Virus record (IMG/VR): IMGVR_UViG_3300033144_002182
Coordinates: 1-52,663 of that record
Direction: 5' to 3' (one strand)
From: a virus
DNA length: 52,663 bases
A model generated the notes under the pieces. The model searched no databases. It was not told the origin of the DNA and worked only from the letters and a program-made list of their open reading frames with translations. Every line of letters starts with the position of its first letter. Within the stretch, counting starts at the first letter, position 1. The position numbers and the translations under genes were made by a program. Shown here piece after piece: positions 46,649 to 52,663 of this stretch.

Positions 46649-47352
46649 ACCGTGTCATTACTATCGTTTCATACAACAGGCCGTTACTATTAGAGCGGCT
46701 TCTGGTATCGCTCAAGCCTCATGTCTCTGACTCTGATTACATAGTCGTTTTTGACGATTGCTCCAAAACAAAAACGGCGGACGTTCTCCGCCGCTATTCT
46801 CCGGCTGACTGGACATTGCACCGCTTCGTTCGGCACCAAGGGCGGCTGAATCACTGGCGGCTCTGGAATACGATCGTCCATGTTCTCGACCGCATGAACT
46901 GGGATCACTGGCTTGCTGTCCCTGACGACGTGTGGTTCCCGGCTCAGTACAGGCACCTCCACCGCCTCGCGCACACATGGGCTCGTTTAATCAAGCATGA
47001 CCCCTTCGCCGTTACACTCAATCTCTGCGTCGATTCTCGTGGGCACGATAAATGCTGGACCGGCCAAGATCCTGTCGTGGTTAGGATCGGGAATACTGTT
47101 CTGCACCGCACTCAATGGGTCGATATGTGCTTCTACACAGACCGCCGTTTTCTCGAAGCCGTGGATTGGTTTATCCGTCCTACTCTGGAATATATGTTCG
47201 AAGAAACCCGCGGCTCCGGCGTTGGCCGCAGCGTATCGACGCTGCTTTATTACAAGGATTTGAATATGTACCAAGTCGATAAAACTGCCGTGTTCCACGG
47301 TTCTCACACATCCGTCATGCACCCAGAATACCGAAAAGACAACCCTCTCTAA
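46645..47352 (+). CDS. Glycosyltransferase family 2-like protein
   Basis: 235 residues. A GT2 opening, VITIVSYNRPLLLERLLVSL (4-23), is followed by VVFDDCSKTKTADVL (34-48) and AVPDDVWFPAQYRHL (91-105), the DxD-like metal site. A later region contains CFYTDRRFLEAVDWF and EYMFEETRGSGVGRSVSTLL. ATGA overlap with the methyltransferase gene indicates coupled expression. Acceptor unknown. Confidence 0.82.
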   Translation: MNRVITIVSYNRPLLLERLLVSLKPHVSDSDYIVVFDDCSKTKTADVLRRYSPADWTLHRFVRHQGRLNHWRLWNTIVHVLDRMNWDHWLAVPDDVWFPAQYRHLHRLAHTWARLIKHDPFAVTLNLCVDSRGHDKCWTGQDPVVVRIGNTVLHRTQWVDMCFYTDRRFLEAVDWFIRPTLEYMFEETRGSGVGRSVSTLLYYKDLNMYQVDKTAVFHGSHTSVMHPEYRKDNPL

Positions 47353-47353
47353 T

Positions 47354-48259
47354 ATGCAACCCGCTCCGGCCAAACTGATCTACAACATGGCGACCGGAAC
47401 GCTCTCGGGCGTTACCCCGGAAGAACACGCTCGCCTTCTCGCCTCTGGAAACCACTTCCAAGACGCTTCGCCGCACCAACTCCCCCTCCACGAGCCGTTC
47501 CGTGTCATTAAGCGGATTGCTCTGATTATGACGGCGTGGCAACGAGCCTTCCTCACGCAGAAGATTTGCGAATACTACGGGTCGCTCAAGATCGAAGGGT
47601 ACGACGTGCGCCTGTTCGTTGCCGTGAGTCCAGACGAGGATCCTGCGAATGCCAATCTAACCGAATACACGAACGTCGTCTATGCGCCGAACTACCCGCT
47701 GAACCGCAAGTGGAATTTCGCTGCCCGTCGAGCCATCGCCGCCCATGATCCCGACTGCATAATTATTGTGGGTTCGGACGATCTTATCAATGCAGATTAC
47801 ATAAAAACGTGCGCTCGTTATGCCGAGTTCGGTTGTGACCGTTTGGATAGTTGTGTCTGTTGGTTTTACGGACTCAAGGAACGCCGTAGCAGCTTACTAC
47901 GAGCCGCGAGAGTCGGTGCGGGTAGGATGATAAGTCGGGAAGGAATTGAGAGGCTTAGAGGGCAGTTATGGCCGTCCGACGATAAGTGGCACGGCAAGGC
48001 CAAGACCGATCAGGGGCAGGACGCCCACTGGGACGAGGCGGGGCTGAAACACATTTTCTTCGACCCCACACGAAAGCCCTTCGGCTTCTCCCCGCGTCTC
48101 GTTGACATCAAGACTCCGGGGATTAACCGTTGGGCATGGTCAGAATTTGAACCGGGCAAGAACCCCCTCTGCGAGCCGTGGGATAATCGCGATTTGATTA
48201 CTCACTTTCCGACGATATTTGAGGTGGTAGAGAATACGGACGTTCGAAAACTAGCTTAA
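47354..48259 (+). CDS. Glycosyltransferase-like protein
   Basis: 301 residues. An N-terminal ~50-residue extension (LIYNMATGTLSGVTPEEHAR) precedes a GT-A-like domain: IALIMTAWQRAFLTQKICEY, VRLFVAVSPDEDP, YAPNYPLNRKWNFAARRAI and IIIVGSDDLINADYI, where SDD is the metal-site candidate. The 'NxPLxxKWNFA' element is typical of enzymes that copy a template fragment of the GT2 fold. Starts one base after the previous stop. The end overlaps the convergent gene at 48198 by 62 nt. Confidence 0.75.
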   Translation: MQPAPAKLIYNMATGTLSGVTPEEHARLLASGNHFQDASPHQLPLHEPFRVIKRIALIMTAWQRAFLTQKICEYYGSLKIEGYDVRLFVAVSPDEDPANANLTEYTNVVYAPNYPLNRKWNFAARRAIAAHDPDCIIIVGSDDLINADYIKTCARYAEFGCDRLDSCVCWFYGLKERRSSLLRAARVGAGRMISREGIERLRGQLWPSDDKWHGKAKTDQGQDAHWDEAGLKHIFFDPTRKPFGFSPRLVDIKTPGINRWAWSEFEPGKNPLCEPWDNRDLITHFPTIFEVVENTDVRKLA

Positions 48260-48410
48260 CGAAGTTGACACTCCGCTTCGACTGTTTCATTCGCTCGACC
48301 TTATAGCTTGTCCATCCTTCGAGGATCAGCAAGGTCATTATCTCGGCCCAAGCCTCATCTTTCGTGCAGTAGTACGTGGCGCGTTCCACGAGTTGTCGTC
48401 GCTTTATCAT
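48198..48410 (-). CDS. Hypothetical small protein
   Basis: 70 residues: basic N-terminus, a helix (YYCTKDEAWAEIMTLLILEG) and strands (WTSYKVERMKQSKRSVNFVK). Lies 4 nt after the stop of its upstream neighbour and runs into the end of the convergent glycosyltransferase gene (62-nt overlap), so no terminator fits between the two arms. No family recognised. Confidence 0.6.
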   Translation of the reverse strand: MIKRRQLVERATYYCTKDEAWAEIMTLLILEGWTSYKVERMKQSKRSVNFVKLVFERPYSLPPQISSESE

Positions 48411-48414
48411 TGTT

Positions 48415-49005
48415 TCAGGCGTGTTGGACTTCTGAGTCCGAGGACATTTTCAACACGTCTCTGCTCAGTTGCAGTTTGAAGTCGACGACCTCGGTCATGT
48501 ACATGGCAATCTCCGGCCCCTCGAAATGGAGCGTACACAATAGCTCGGAATCTTCGTTGCCGTCTTCGCGCCCATCGACTGCGCCGAGGCTCGACGTAAA
48601 TGCGCCGACAAGCCCTTCTTTGGGGTGGCCGTCTTTCGCCTGAACGCCAAAGAAAAAGTTTTCTATAAGCTCTCCTTCTGTCGCGCCAATAAAATCAACT
48701 CCTGTCGGGAAGTCTGCTTTTAACTGTACCGAGTTGAAGTGCCCCGCTCTATGCAGGTCCGTAAGCCACACGTGGATGTTGAACCCGCTGGGCTCTGCCT
48801 CGCGCACAAGAGTTACCTTGTAGGCGTCTATCTCGCTTGGCGAATCAACGTATGGCGTCGGCTCAAAGCCATCTGCAATCGCCGCCCCCATGAGTTCGCC
48901 GACATTGTGCCGGTTCGCTACCGTTAGGCCGATTATGTCAGCCATGGTCAGCGCAGAGTCTCCGCTTCCGAAAACAGTCGTTTCTAGTGTCAAGGGCTTT
49001 CCCAT
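48415..49005 (-). CDS. Protein with possible cohesin-like Ig fold
   Basis: 196 residues. The C-terminal ~120 residues run strand by strand like a cohesin-type beta-sandwich: GHFNSVQLKADFPTGVDFIG, then TEGELIENFFFGVQAKDGHP, GLVGAFTSSLGAVDG and ELLCTLHFEGPEIAMYMTEV, closing with LQLSRDVLKMSSDSEV. These recall 'F.L.YDP..LEF.GV.EG.LL...G', 'G.I..A', 'G.L..I.F.A' of cohesins. The ~75-residue N-terminus is unrelated. No signal peptide. The resemblance is by eye and could be a generic Ig fold. SD ATAGGAGG precedes the start. Confidence 0.5.
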   Translation of the reverse strand: MGKPLTLETTVFGSGDSALTMADIIGLTVANRHNVGELMGAAIADGFEPTPYVDSPSEIDAYKVTLVREAEPSGFNIHVWLTDLHRAGHFNSVQLKADFPTGVDFIGATEGELIENFFFGVQAKDGHPKEGLVGAFTSSLGAVDGREDGNEDSELLCTLHFEGPEIAMYMTEVVDFKLQLSRDVLKMSSDSEVQHA

Positions 49006-49015
49006 TTGGTGCCTC

Positions 49016-49717
49016 CTATTTAGGTGTTCCAGTAAGACTCAGGCTGATTCCCAGTGCAAGCCGGGGCCGCCGGAGCCGTGTTTCTATTGCAAGCGGCGTT
49101 GGCACTCTGCCATACCGAACAAACAAGATCCGATATGCTGCTTGAATTTCAAAAATATCCGGGTAGTGCGTTTTCCATGGGACGATCCACGGCCCCTTGA
49201 ACGAGGCCGACAAGTGAACGAGCCAGACACTCGCCATTCCTTTGACCCCCAAAAGCGGATAGCCCAGAGTGGACGTCCGTTTGATAAGCGGGAAAAAGAG
49301 CTCAAAATTATTGTGCCGGACATACGGCCTGACCCCCTCGTAATACCCGACGGTCGGGACTTCCGATATTTCCCGCCTGTGGTGATTGTCGTACCAGAAT
49401 TGCCATCGGTGATTGAACATGGCTGCGCTCACCTTCTCGTATCTGAGGCCGATTTCGACGTACCGGCCACCGTAGAATATCTCAACGCCGTGCCGCCGCG
49501 TCAGCACTGACCCGTTCTCGGCATTGAGCAAGTGAATGGCGTTCTCTTTGGTCTTTCGGTGCATCTGCAAATGGAACCCTATCAGGACTCGAACCGGCCC
49601 GTATTCAACGTACCCCGCGCCGTGAGACGCATGGATCCAGTCGTCTACGGGCCACGGCCAAGCCTCCACGTCAGCCGATAGTCCGAATATCAGTTGGGCT
49701 AAGATCAGAAACGCCAT
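49016..49717 (-). CDS. Secreted or outer-membrane-type protein (hypothetical)
   Basis: 233 residues with an N-terminal signal-like segment (MAFLILAQLIFGLSADVEAW, cleavage possible after VEA). The mature part is rich in alternating aromatic/hydrophobic strands: ENGSVLTRRHGVEIFYGGRY, FNHRWQFWYDNHHR, SVWLVHLSASFKGPWIVPW. It ends in a strand LALGISLSLTGTPK. This resembles a small beta-barrel or barrel-like protein. A surface or superinfection role is speculative. 6 nt after the previous stop, no SD. Confidence 0.6.
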   Translation of the reverse strand: MAFLILAQLIFGLSADVEAWPWPVDDWIHASHGAGYVEYGPVRVLIGFHLQMHRKTKENAIHLLNAENGSVLTRRHGVEIFYGGRYVEIGLRYEKVSAAMFNHRWQFWYDNHHRREISEVPTVGYYEGVRPYVRHNNFELFFPLIKRTSTLGYPLLGVKGMASVWLVHLSASFKGPWIVPWKTHYPDIFEIQAAYRILFVRYGRVPTPLAIETRLRRPRLALGISLSLTGTPK

Positions 49718-49722
49718 CGGTG

Positions 49723-50193
49723 TTATTTTATACTGCTGAACAGGGTCGGCGGCTCTATGATTGTTGCTGGAAGCATAAGTTCGTCATAGTCAAACTGGTC
49801 GCCAAGCGCGTCTTGTATTCCTATTTTGGGTCCGCGATAGCTCAATACCTTTTTGTGGTACGTGAGATAGCTCCGCCTGACTTTTAGTTTATTCAAAACA
49901 AACAGTGCGCCGTGTTCGCTGACCCGGTAGACGCCGACTTCCTCCGGGTGTTTTTCTAGCAAATACCAGTGTCTCAGCTTCGGGAAGTCGCCCACAACAG
50001 CATTGGGCAGATTCGATTCCTTCATTTCAGTTAAAACCTTCACCCAGTTCGTCCCGTGAACACGCCAGAGCCATATCAACACCCACGCCATAGATGAATT
50101 TAGTGGCCGGTCGTATACTTTGGCGAAGCGGTCGCAGCATGGACAGTCGAGAGACTTGCCGGCCATTAGCTCCGCGTAAAACTCATTTCTCAT
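49723..50193 (-). CDS. Hypothetical phage protein with a CxCC motif
   Basis: 156 residues. The N-terminus contains LDCPCCDRFAKVYDRPLNSS, a Cys cluster followed by a helical region (SMAWVLIWLWRVHGTNWVKV) and a possible winged-helix part (VYRVSEHGALFVLNKLKVRR). This order recurs in phage proteins of unknown function. Start ATG 50193 has CAGACGACAATG, the early start context, with no SD and no promoter directly upstream. Confidence 0.7.
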   Translation of the reverse strand: MRNEFYAELMAGKSLDCPCCDRFAKVYDRPLNSSMAWVLIWLWRVHGTNWVKVLTEMKESNLPNAVVGDFPKLRHWYLLEKHPEEVGVYRVSEHGALFVLNKLKVRRSYLTYHKKVLSYRGPKIGIQDALGDQFDYDELMLPATIIEPPTLFSSIK

Positions 50194-50208
50194 TGTCGTC
50201 TGAGGTGT

Positions 50209-50427
50209 TTATTGGATAGGTTCGTCTCCTGTGATATAGCCAGAATATGATATGTGCCCGGACGGGTAGATGAAAAACCAGACGTTCGATTTAACGCCTC
50301 TCACCTCGTAGCCCTTCTCCTTTTTGAGCTTTGTTACTTCCGACTTGCCCATGTTGAATTTGTTGGCTAACTGCTCGGCTCTCTTACGGAGTACGGGCTC
50401 TTTGATTTTCCGAAGTACCGTTTCCAT
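50209..50427 (-). CDS. Hypothetical small basic protein
   Basis: 72 residues: a basic helix (LRKIKEPVLRKRAEQLANKF, KSEVTKLKKEKGYEV) then strands (SNVWFFIYPSGHISYSGY). Good ribosome site GGAGGTAGC. Could bind nucleic acid given the Lys/Arg content, but no motif proves it. Confidence 0.65.
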   Translation of the reverse strand: METVLRKIKEPVLRKRAEQLANKFNMGKSEVTKLKKEKGYEVRGVKSNVWFFIYPSGHISYSGYITGDEPIQ

Positions 50428-50429
50428 TG

Positions 50430-51170
50430 CTACCTCCGTCCGCGCTGTTTCATAGACCTGATCGCGGTCAAGAGCCCGACTAGCCGGACTCCTGCCGTTT
50501 GTAGATTCGCCTCAAGCTCAACAACCCGATTATCAGCATCAATAACCCGCTGTTGCAGATCGGCGATTTCGGCGGAGCTTGGAAAGTTATCTATGACCGA
50601 TTGGAGAGAGTCGGCCCTAGCTACCTCCGAAGCGTATAGTGTGGTTAATGCACTGTTCGCGTCTGAAATGCTCCGTATCTGGTTTGCCTGTGCCGCTATC
50701 GTTAGGGAGTCTGCGGCGTAGGTGGAGTCCATGACAGCCGCCAGTACTACGATCTCGTTCGTTAGGGAATCGAGTAAGGCGGAAAGCGTTGTGTCTGCTG
50801 CCGTCGCTTTAACAATGTATATCGCGTCGTTTATGTACGTCAGCCCTGTGATGAAGAAGGGCTCACCTTCATATAGCCCGTCCTTTTGTGCTGTAATCGG
50901 ATCGTCTCCATGAACTGCAAAGGCGAGGTTTTGCCCAAGAGGTACCGCATCGACGCTTTCCCCAAAGCATCTCGTATCTGTCGATCCAGTGTATCGGGTG
51001 TCGGTTTCGCTTCTGATTGATTCATGGATTATCACCGTCGCGTTGAAGATGTTGCCCGTGCCGTCGGCGCATTGCCCGTAGGCCACTGTCAGGGCGTAAA
51101 GTCCAAAGAGCGTTGCCACAAGAAAAAATGCCGCGCCTAATATCCAGAAGTTTCTAGGTGTGTTTTTCAT
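50430..51170 (-). CDS. Secreted/anchored protein with coiled-coil C-terminus
   Basis: 246 residues from ATG 51170 (AAGGAGCATTGTG upstream); the earlier in-frame ATG 51227 lies over another small gene and is less likely. N-terminal transmembrane/signal segment (FWILGAAFFLVATLFGLYAL), then a beta domain (FNATVIIHESIRSETDTRYT, GQNLAFAVHGDDPITAQKDG, GEPFFITGLTYINDAIYIVK) and a coiled coil (about 140-235). The beta part resembles surface-associated domains of FCB-group bacteria (weak). Topology suggests an envelope role. Confidence 0.65.
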   Translation of the reverse strand: MKNTPRNFWILGAAFFLVATLFGLYALTVAYGQCADGTGNIFNATVIIHESIRSETDTRYTGSTDTRCFGESVDAVPLGQNLAFAVHGDDPITAQKDGLYEGEPFFITGLTYINDAIYIVKATAADTTLSALLDSLTNEIVVLAAVMDSTYAADSLTIAAQANQIRSISDANSALTTLYASEVARADSLQSVIDNFPSSAEIADLQQRVIDADNRVVELEANLQTAGVRLVGLLTAIRSMKQRGRR

Positions 51171-51321
51171 CACAATGCTCCTTTTGGTTTTCGTCGGTAA
51201 GAACAGTATCAAAATCGCCTCTTTCATGTTTCCTCCTGATTTCTCGTGCCAGCCACGCCGTCGATACCATGTGGGGCAGCGTGTTAATCCAGATGGCTAT
51301 TTCCTCAATCGTTTCATCCAC
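51154..51321 (-). CDS. Hypothetical 55-residue protein
   Basis: Short frame from GTG 51321 (ATG 51270 is the in-frame alternative) to TAG 51154, filling the gap between the HNH gene and the secreted protein, whose ATG it overlaps by 17 nt. It contains DETIEEIAIWINTLPHMVST and LAREIRRKHERGDFDTVLTD, a charged helical profile typical of a real small protein. No SD at the GTG. Unknown function. Confidence 0.5.
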   Translation of the reverse strand: MDETIEEIAIWINTLPHMVSTAWLAREIRRKHERGDFDTVLTDENQKEHCDEKHT

Positions 51322-51333
51322 GGAAGTTAGCTG

Positions 51334-51627
51334 TTATCGGCCTAGTCGTTGTTGGCATTCGTGCGCAAGGTCGTGATACTCCCACGCGCGAAGCAAGTCT
51401 ATCATTTCCGGCGTGATCTGGGCTGCTTTGGCTACATTCTCTGTCCACGGAACGACGTTGAGGTTAGCGGCAGAGCCGATACGTTCTGGTGGGAGGTCAT
51501 GTTTGAATCCCCACGACACGGGGACGATATGATCGACCGTGTGCCCGAGCCGCTTCCGGGGCGCATTCTGGGCCGTTATTTTCCTAACGTCTGCGTAGTA
51601 TTTGCGGCGGCGGTCGGTTCTTTTCAT
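51334..51627 (-). CDS. HNH endonuclease
   Basis: 97 residues from ATG 51627, overlapping the upstream TGA (ATGA). Basic start (MKRTDRRRKYYADVRKITAQ) followed by the HNH core: RLGHTVDHIVPVSWGF (with D-H), then NLNVVPWTENVAKAA (second His replaced region, N-x-V). The second zinc-type Cys pair is absent. Phage HNH proteins of this size help packaging or attack host DNA; here it is far from terminase. Confidence 0.85.
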   Translation of the reverse strand: MKRTDRRRKYYADVRKITAQNAPRKRLGHTVDHIVPVSWGFKHDLPPERIGSAANLNVVPWTENVAKAAQITPEMIDLLRAWEYHDLAHECQQRLGR

Positions 51628-51938
51628 GGCCTGTCTGTTGGCGGGGCGGGTAGGGGCATCCAGTGGGTAGCCTCGTATGGTAACGTCGTGTTGTTGCCAA
51701 CAAACCCCATTGTTTTTGACCAATAGCCAGAGATGATTACCCAGGAGTAAATTAGTACATCCTTCGCATCTTCCGGCATCTCGCACCCGTCCTCTATCTT
51801 GATCCAAGGGGATTGTAGCTCTTTGATTGCCCACTCTAGCGACGGAATAGTCCTGTCAAGGCCGGGGTGTTCTTCGGCCAGCCAGTTCCTGCATATTTGC
51901 AGGGATTGTATCTTCCGCTCTCTCGTTAGATTTTCCAT
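51624..51938 (-). CDS. DUF551-family protein
   Basis: 104 residues. The C-terminal half shows the DUF551 pattern: PWIKIEDGCEMPEDAKDVLI, then IISGYWSKTMGF and ATHWMPLPAPP, the 'W......P....VL......G.W......THWMPLP.PP' signature. The N-terminal half is helical (CRNWLAEEHPGLDRTIPSLE). Function of the family is unknown. Preceded by the tandem TGGTAA-N6-TTATCA sites. Confidence 0.87.
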   Translation of the reverse strand: MENLTRERKIQSLQICRNWLAEEHPGLDRTIPSLEWAIKELQSPWIKIEDGCEMPEDAKDVLIYSWVIISGYWSKTMGFVGNNTTLPYEATHWMPLPAPPTDRP

Positions 51939-51952
51939 TTCATATCAGTTTG

Positions 51953-51988
51953 TGGTAACAATTCTTATCATGGTAACAATTCTTATCA
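51953..51988. promoter_or_regulatory. Tandem 18-bp sites TGGTAA-N6-TTATCA
   Basis: Two exact, adjacent copies of TGGTAACAATTCTTATCA (51953-51970 and 51971-51988) occupy the gap before the DUF551 gene. Each is a near-palindrome (TGGTAA/TTATCA, one mismatch between arms). A third related copy lies at 52323-52340. They could be operators for a second regulator, or a repeat-expanded leader. Confidence 0.6.
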
Positions 51989-52147
51989 CACTTCGGATTT
52001 CAGATCGTGTATAATGTCGTCTTTCGCGGACTCCCACGACTCTGCCCTGCTGTCGTAGTTGGAATCATTGGCCTGTTCGCGACCCGTATCGTGGGCGATT
52101 TCTAACCACCACATCAATTCGCTGTATGTGTAAGTCTTTTCTTCCAT
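51986..52147 (-). CDS. Hypothetical 53-residue protein
   Basis: From ATG 52147 (a longer upstream frame overlaps another gene and is rejected). Acidic helical protein: MEEKTYTYSELMWWLEIAHD, then GREQANDSNYDSRAESWESA and a short acidic end. The start region is part of a 30-bp sequence duplicated at 52622-52651. Confidence 0.6.
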   Translation of the reverse strand: MEEKTYTYSELMWWLEIAHDTGREQANDSNYDSRAESWESAKDDIIHDLKSEV

Positions 52148-52170
52148 GTCTTCACTCGGTTGTGGGGGCT
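52141..52170. repeat. 30-bp duplicated gene junction, copy 1
   Basis: Identical in 28 of 30 positions to 52622-52651. Each copy covers the last codons of one leftward gene (A-P-T-T-E-stop) and the first codons of the next (M-E-E), so both copies sit at the same functional place. Confidence 0.75.
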
Positions 52171-52313
52171 TTCTTTTTGTATGTGGCGACGGAAAACATT
52201 GCTGCTGCCCATGCGGCGTTGTATGTAGCCGTCGAAACGTCTTCCACGAAGTACATATTGTATACTGCAAGACAGAGTTGAATGAATCCTAAAAAAAAAA
52301 AAAACTGGCTCAT
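52152..52313 (-). CDS. Small membrane protein with a T14 tract in its coding sequence
   Basis: 53 residues from ATG 52313 to TGA 52152: MSQFFFFLGFIQLCLAVYNM, then VEDVSTATYNAAWAAAMFSV and a Lys-rich end before APTTE. The Phe run is encoded by fourteen consecutive T on the minus strand (52291-52304, A on plus). The N-terminus is a single hydrophobic segment. The stop is followed 4 nt later by the next ATG, and the C-terminal APTTE matches that of the gene crossing the window edge. Confidence 0.6.
   Translation of the reverse strand: MSQFFFFLGFIQLCLAVYNMYFVEDVSTATYNAAWAAAMFSVATYKKKAPTTE
52291..52304. repeat. A14 homopolymer (T14 in the minus-strand gene)
   Basis: Fourteen identical bases inside a short reading frame. 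In-frame length is exactly what is needed for the downstream gene body to be read, and a change of one base would break it. Confidence 0.9.
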
Positions 52314-52322
52314 TTCAGTTTG

Positions 52323-52340
52323 TGGTAATTGCTATTATCA
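52323..52340. promoter_or_regulatory. Third TGGTAA-N6-TTATCA site
   Basis: TGGTAATTGCTATTATCA: both outer hexamers match the tandem sites at 51953-51988 and the centre differs. It is followed toward the gene by the same CAGTTTG element seen there. It overlaps the stop codon of the gene at 52338. Confidence 0.5.
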
Positions 52341-52628
52341 AAGGTTGAGAATTATTAGTTTCTCTGCCGGAATCAGGTTAATGATTTCCTCTATTGTTGG
52401 AGGGGGTTTATCTCCGTTTAGTTCTTCGCGTAGCCCCCCGCCAGAACCGAACTCATGGGTATAAACTGGCCGCCCTAACGCAGACTCGACTGCGCGGTGT
52501 AGTTCGCCAAAGGGCATACAGAGCAGCTTGGTATTCAGTTGAAAGGTTGCAATTTCTAAATCAGTTGCATTTTCCCACCAGCCGCTTTCGCCTAGTGCGA
52601 TCGCTTGCTCTTTTGTTAATTCTTCCAT
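52338..52628 (-). CDS. Conserved small phage protein (hypothetical)
   Basis: 96 residues. It shows a recognisable phage pattern: SGWWENATDLEIATFQLNTK, LLCMPFGELHRAVESALGRP and VYTHEFGSGG, i.e. 'SxWWExxxxxEIAxFQLxxxxLCMPFxxxHxAVExxLGRPVxTHEF'. The family is frequent in phage accessory regions; its role is unknown to me. The stop of the gene crossing the window edge lies 4 nt before this ATG if the molecule is circular. Confidence 0.82.
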   Translation of the reverse strand: MEELTKEQAIALGESGWWENATDLEIATFQLNTKLLCMPFGELHRAVESALGRPVYTHEFGSGGGLREELNGDKPPPTIEEIINLIPAEKLIILNL

Positions 52629-52651
52629 GTCTCTACTCGGTTGTGGGGGCT
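52622..52651. repeat. 30-bp duplicated gene junction, copy 2
   Basis: Pair of 52141-52170 (two mismatches). It lies at the junction between the edge-crossing gene and the gene starting at 52628. Confidence 0.75.
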
Positions 52652-52663
52652 AGAACATCCTGC

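Noticed and set aside
45291-48259. Glycosyltransferases acting on phage DNA (as in T4)
   Set aside because: No hydroxymethylpyrimidine-making enzymes were seen and the genes lie in the late arm with an FkbM methyltransferase; protein or surface glycans are more likely, though not proven.
1-52663. CRISPR array, insertion sequence or rRNA
   Set aside because: No regularly spaced direct repeats with unique spacers, no transposase, and no ribosomal RNA-like sequence seen. The only arrays are the short tandem sites and protein repeats listed.

Overview
The window is the genome of a tailed phage of siphovirus type (long non-contractile tail), and it is probably complete. Tape measure, tail tube, tail terminator, portal, terminase, scaffold and capsid genes are all present, and no sheath, integrase, DNA polymerase or primase was recognised. 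The leftward gene cut at base 1 continues in frame from base 52663 and stops 4 nt before the start of the rightmost gene, so the two ends appear to join as a circular or circularly permuted molecule. The host cannot be assigned. Canonical sigma-70-like promoters and AGGAGG sites are present. Weak hints of the Bacteroidota/Rhodothermota neighbourhood come from a lysis-region membrane protein, a possible cohesin-like protein and several secreted-type proteins.

Layout. (1) Bases 1-10,544, leftward early genes: many small accessory proteins, VRR-NUC nuclease, Gp157-family protein, DnaB helicase with a DnaA-box-rich candidate origin behind it, GIY-YIG-like nuclease, ArdC-type antirestriction protein, ERF recombinase, a small HTH regulator and a DUF488 protein. 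Two promoters at about 7.45 and 10.0 kb share an almost identical architecture: paired TGTCAA-N5-TTGACA palindromes 33 bp apart, with the proximal one supplying the -35 box. Many early genes start in the context ACGACAATG.
(2) Bases 10,595-12,711, rightward: a methyltransferase-like/Mom-like acetyltransferase fusion followed by a ParB-like protein. This is a candidate DNA hypermodification cassette and the best candidate here for an incompletely described system.
(3) Bases 12,730-30,389: terminase, a candidate tRNA-Gly, portal, MuF-like protein, scaffold, capsid, connectors, decoration proteins, tail terminator, two tail-tube-type proteins (one enlarged by adhesion modules) and a tail chaperone.
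(4) Bases 30,390-42,630: tape measure and a 2,828-residue tail-tip/fibre protein with six repeats, three of which carry a foreign module inserted at the same point.
(5) Bases 42,631-45,294: lysis genes (M15 peptidase, holin-like and membrane proteins).
(6) Bases 45,291-48,259: three glycosyltransferase-like proteins and an FkbM-type methyltransferase, which suggests synthesis of a methylated glycan, perhaps on the virion.
(7) Bases 48,198-52,663, leftward: accessory genes including a cohesin-like protein, two secreted-type proteins, an HNH nuclease, a DUF551 protein and small membrane proteins, with a second family of palindromic sites (TGGTAA-N6-TTATCA).

How it fits together: the leftward arms would act early (takeover, replication, recombination, antirestriction), and the long rightward arm builds and releases virions. 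The two modification cassettes may protect the DNA and alter the particle or cell surface. All functional calls rest on motif recognition by eye, with no database search.
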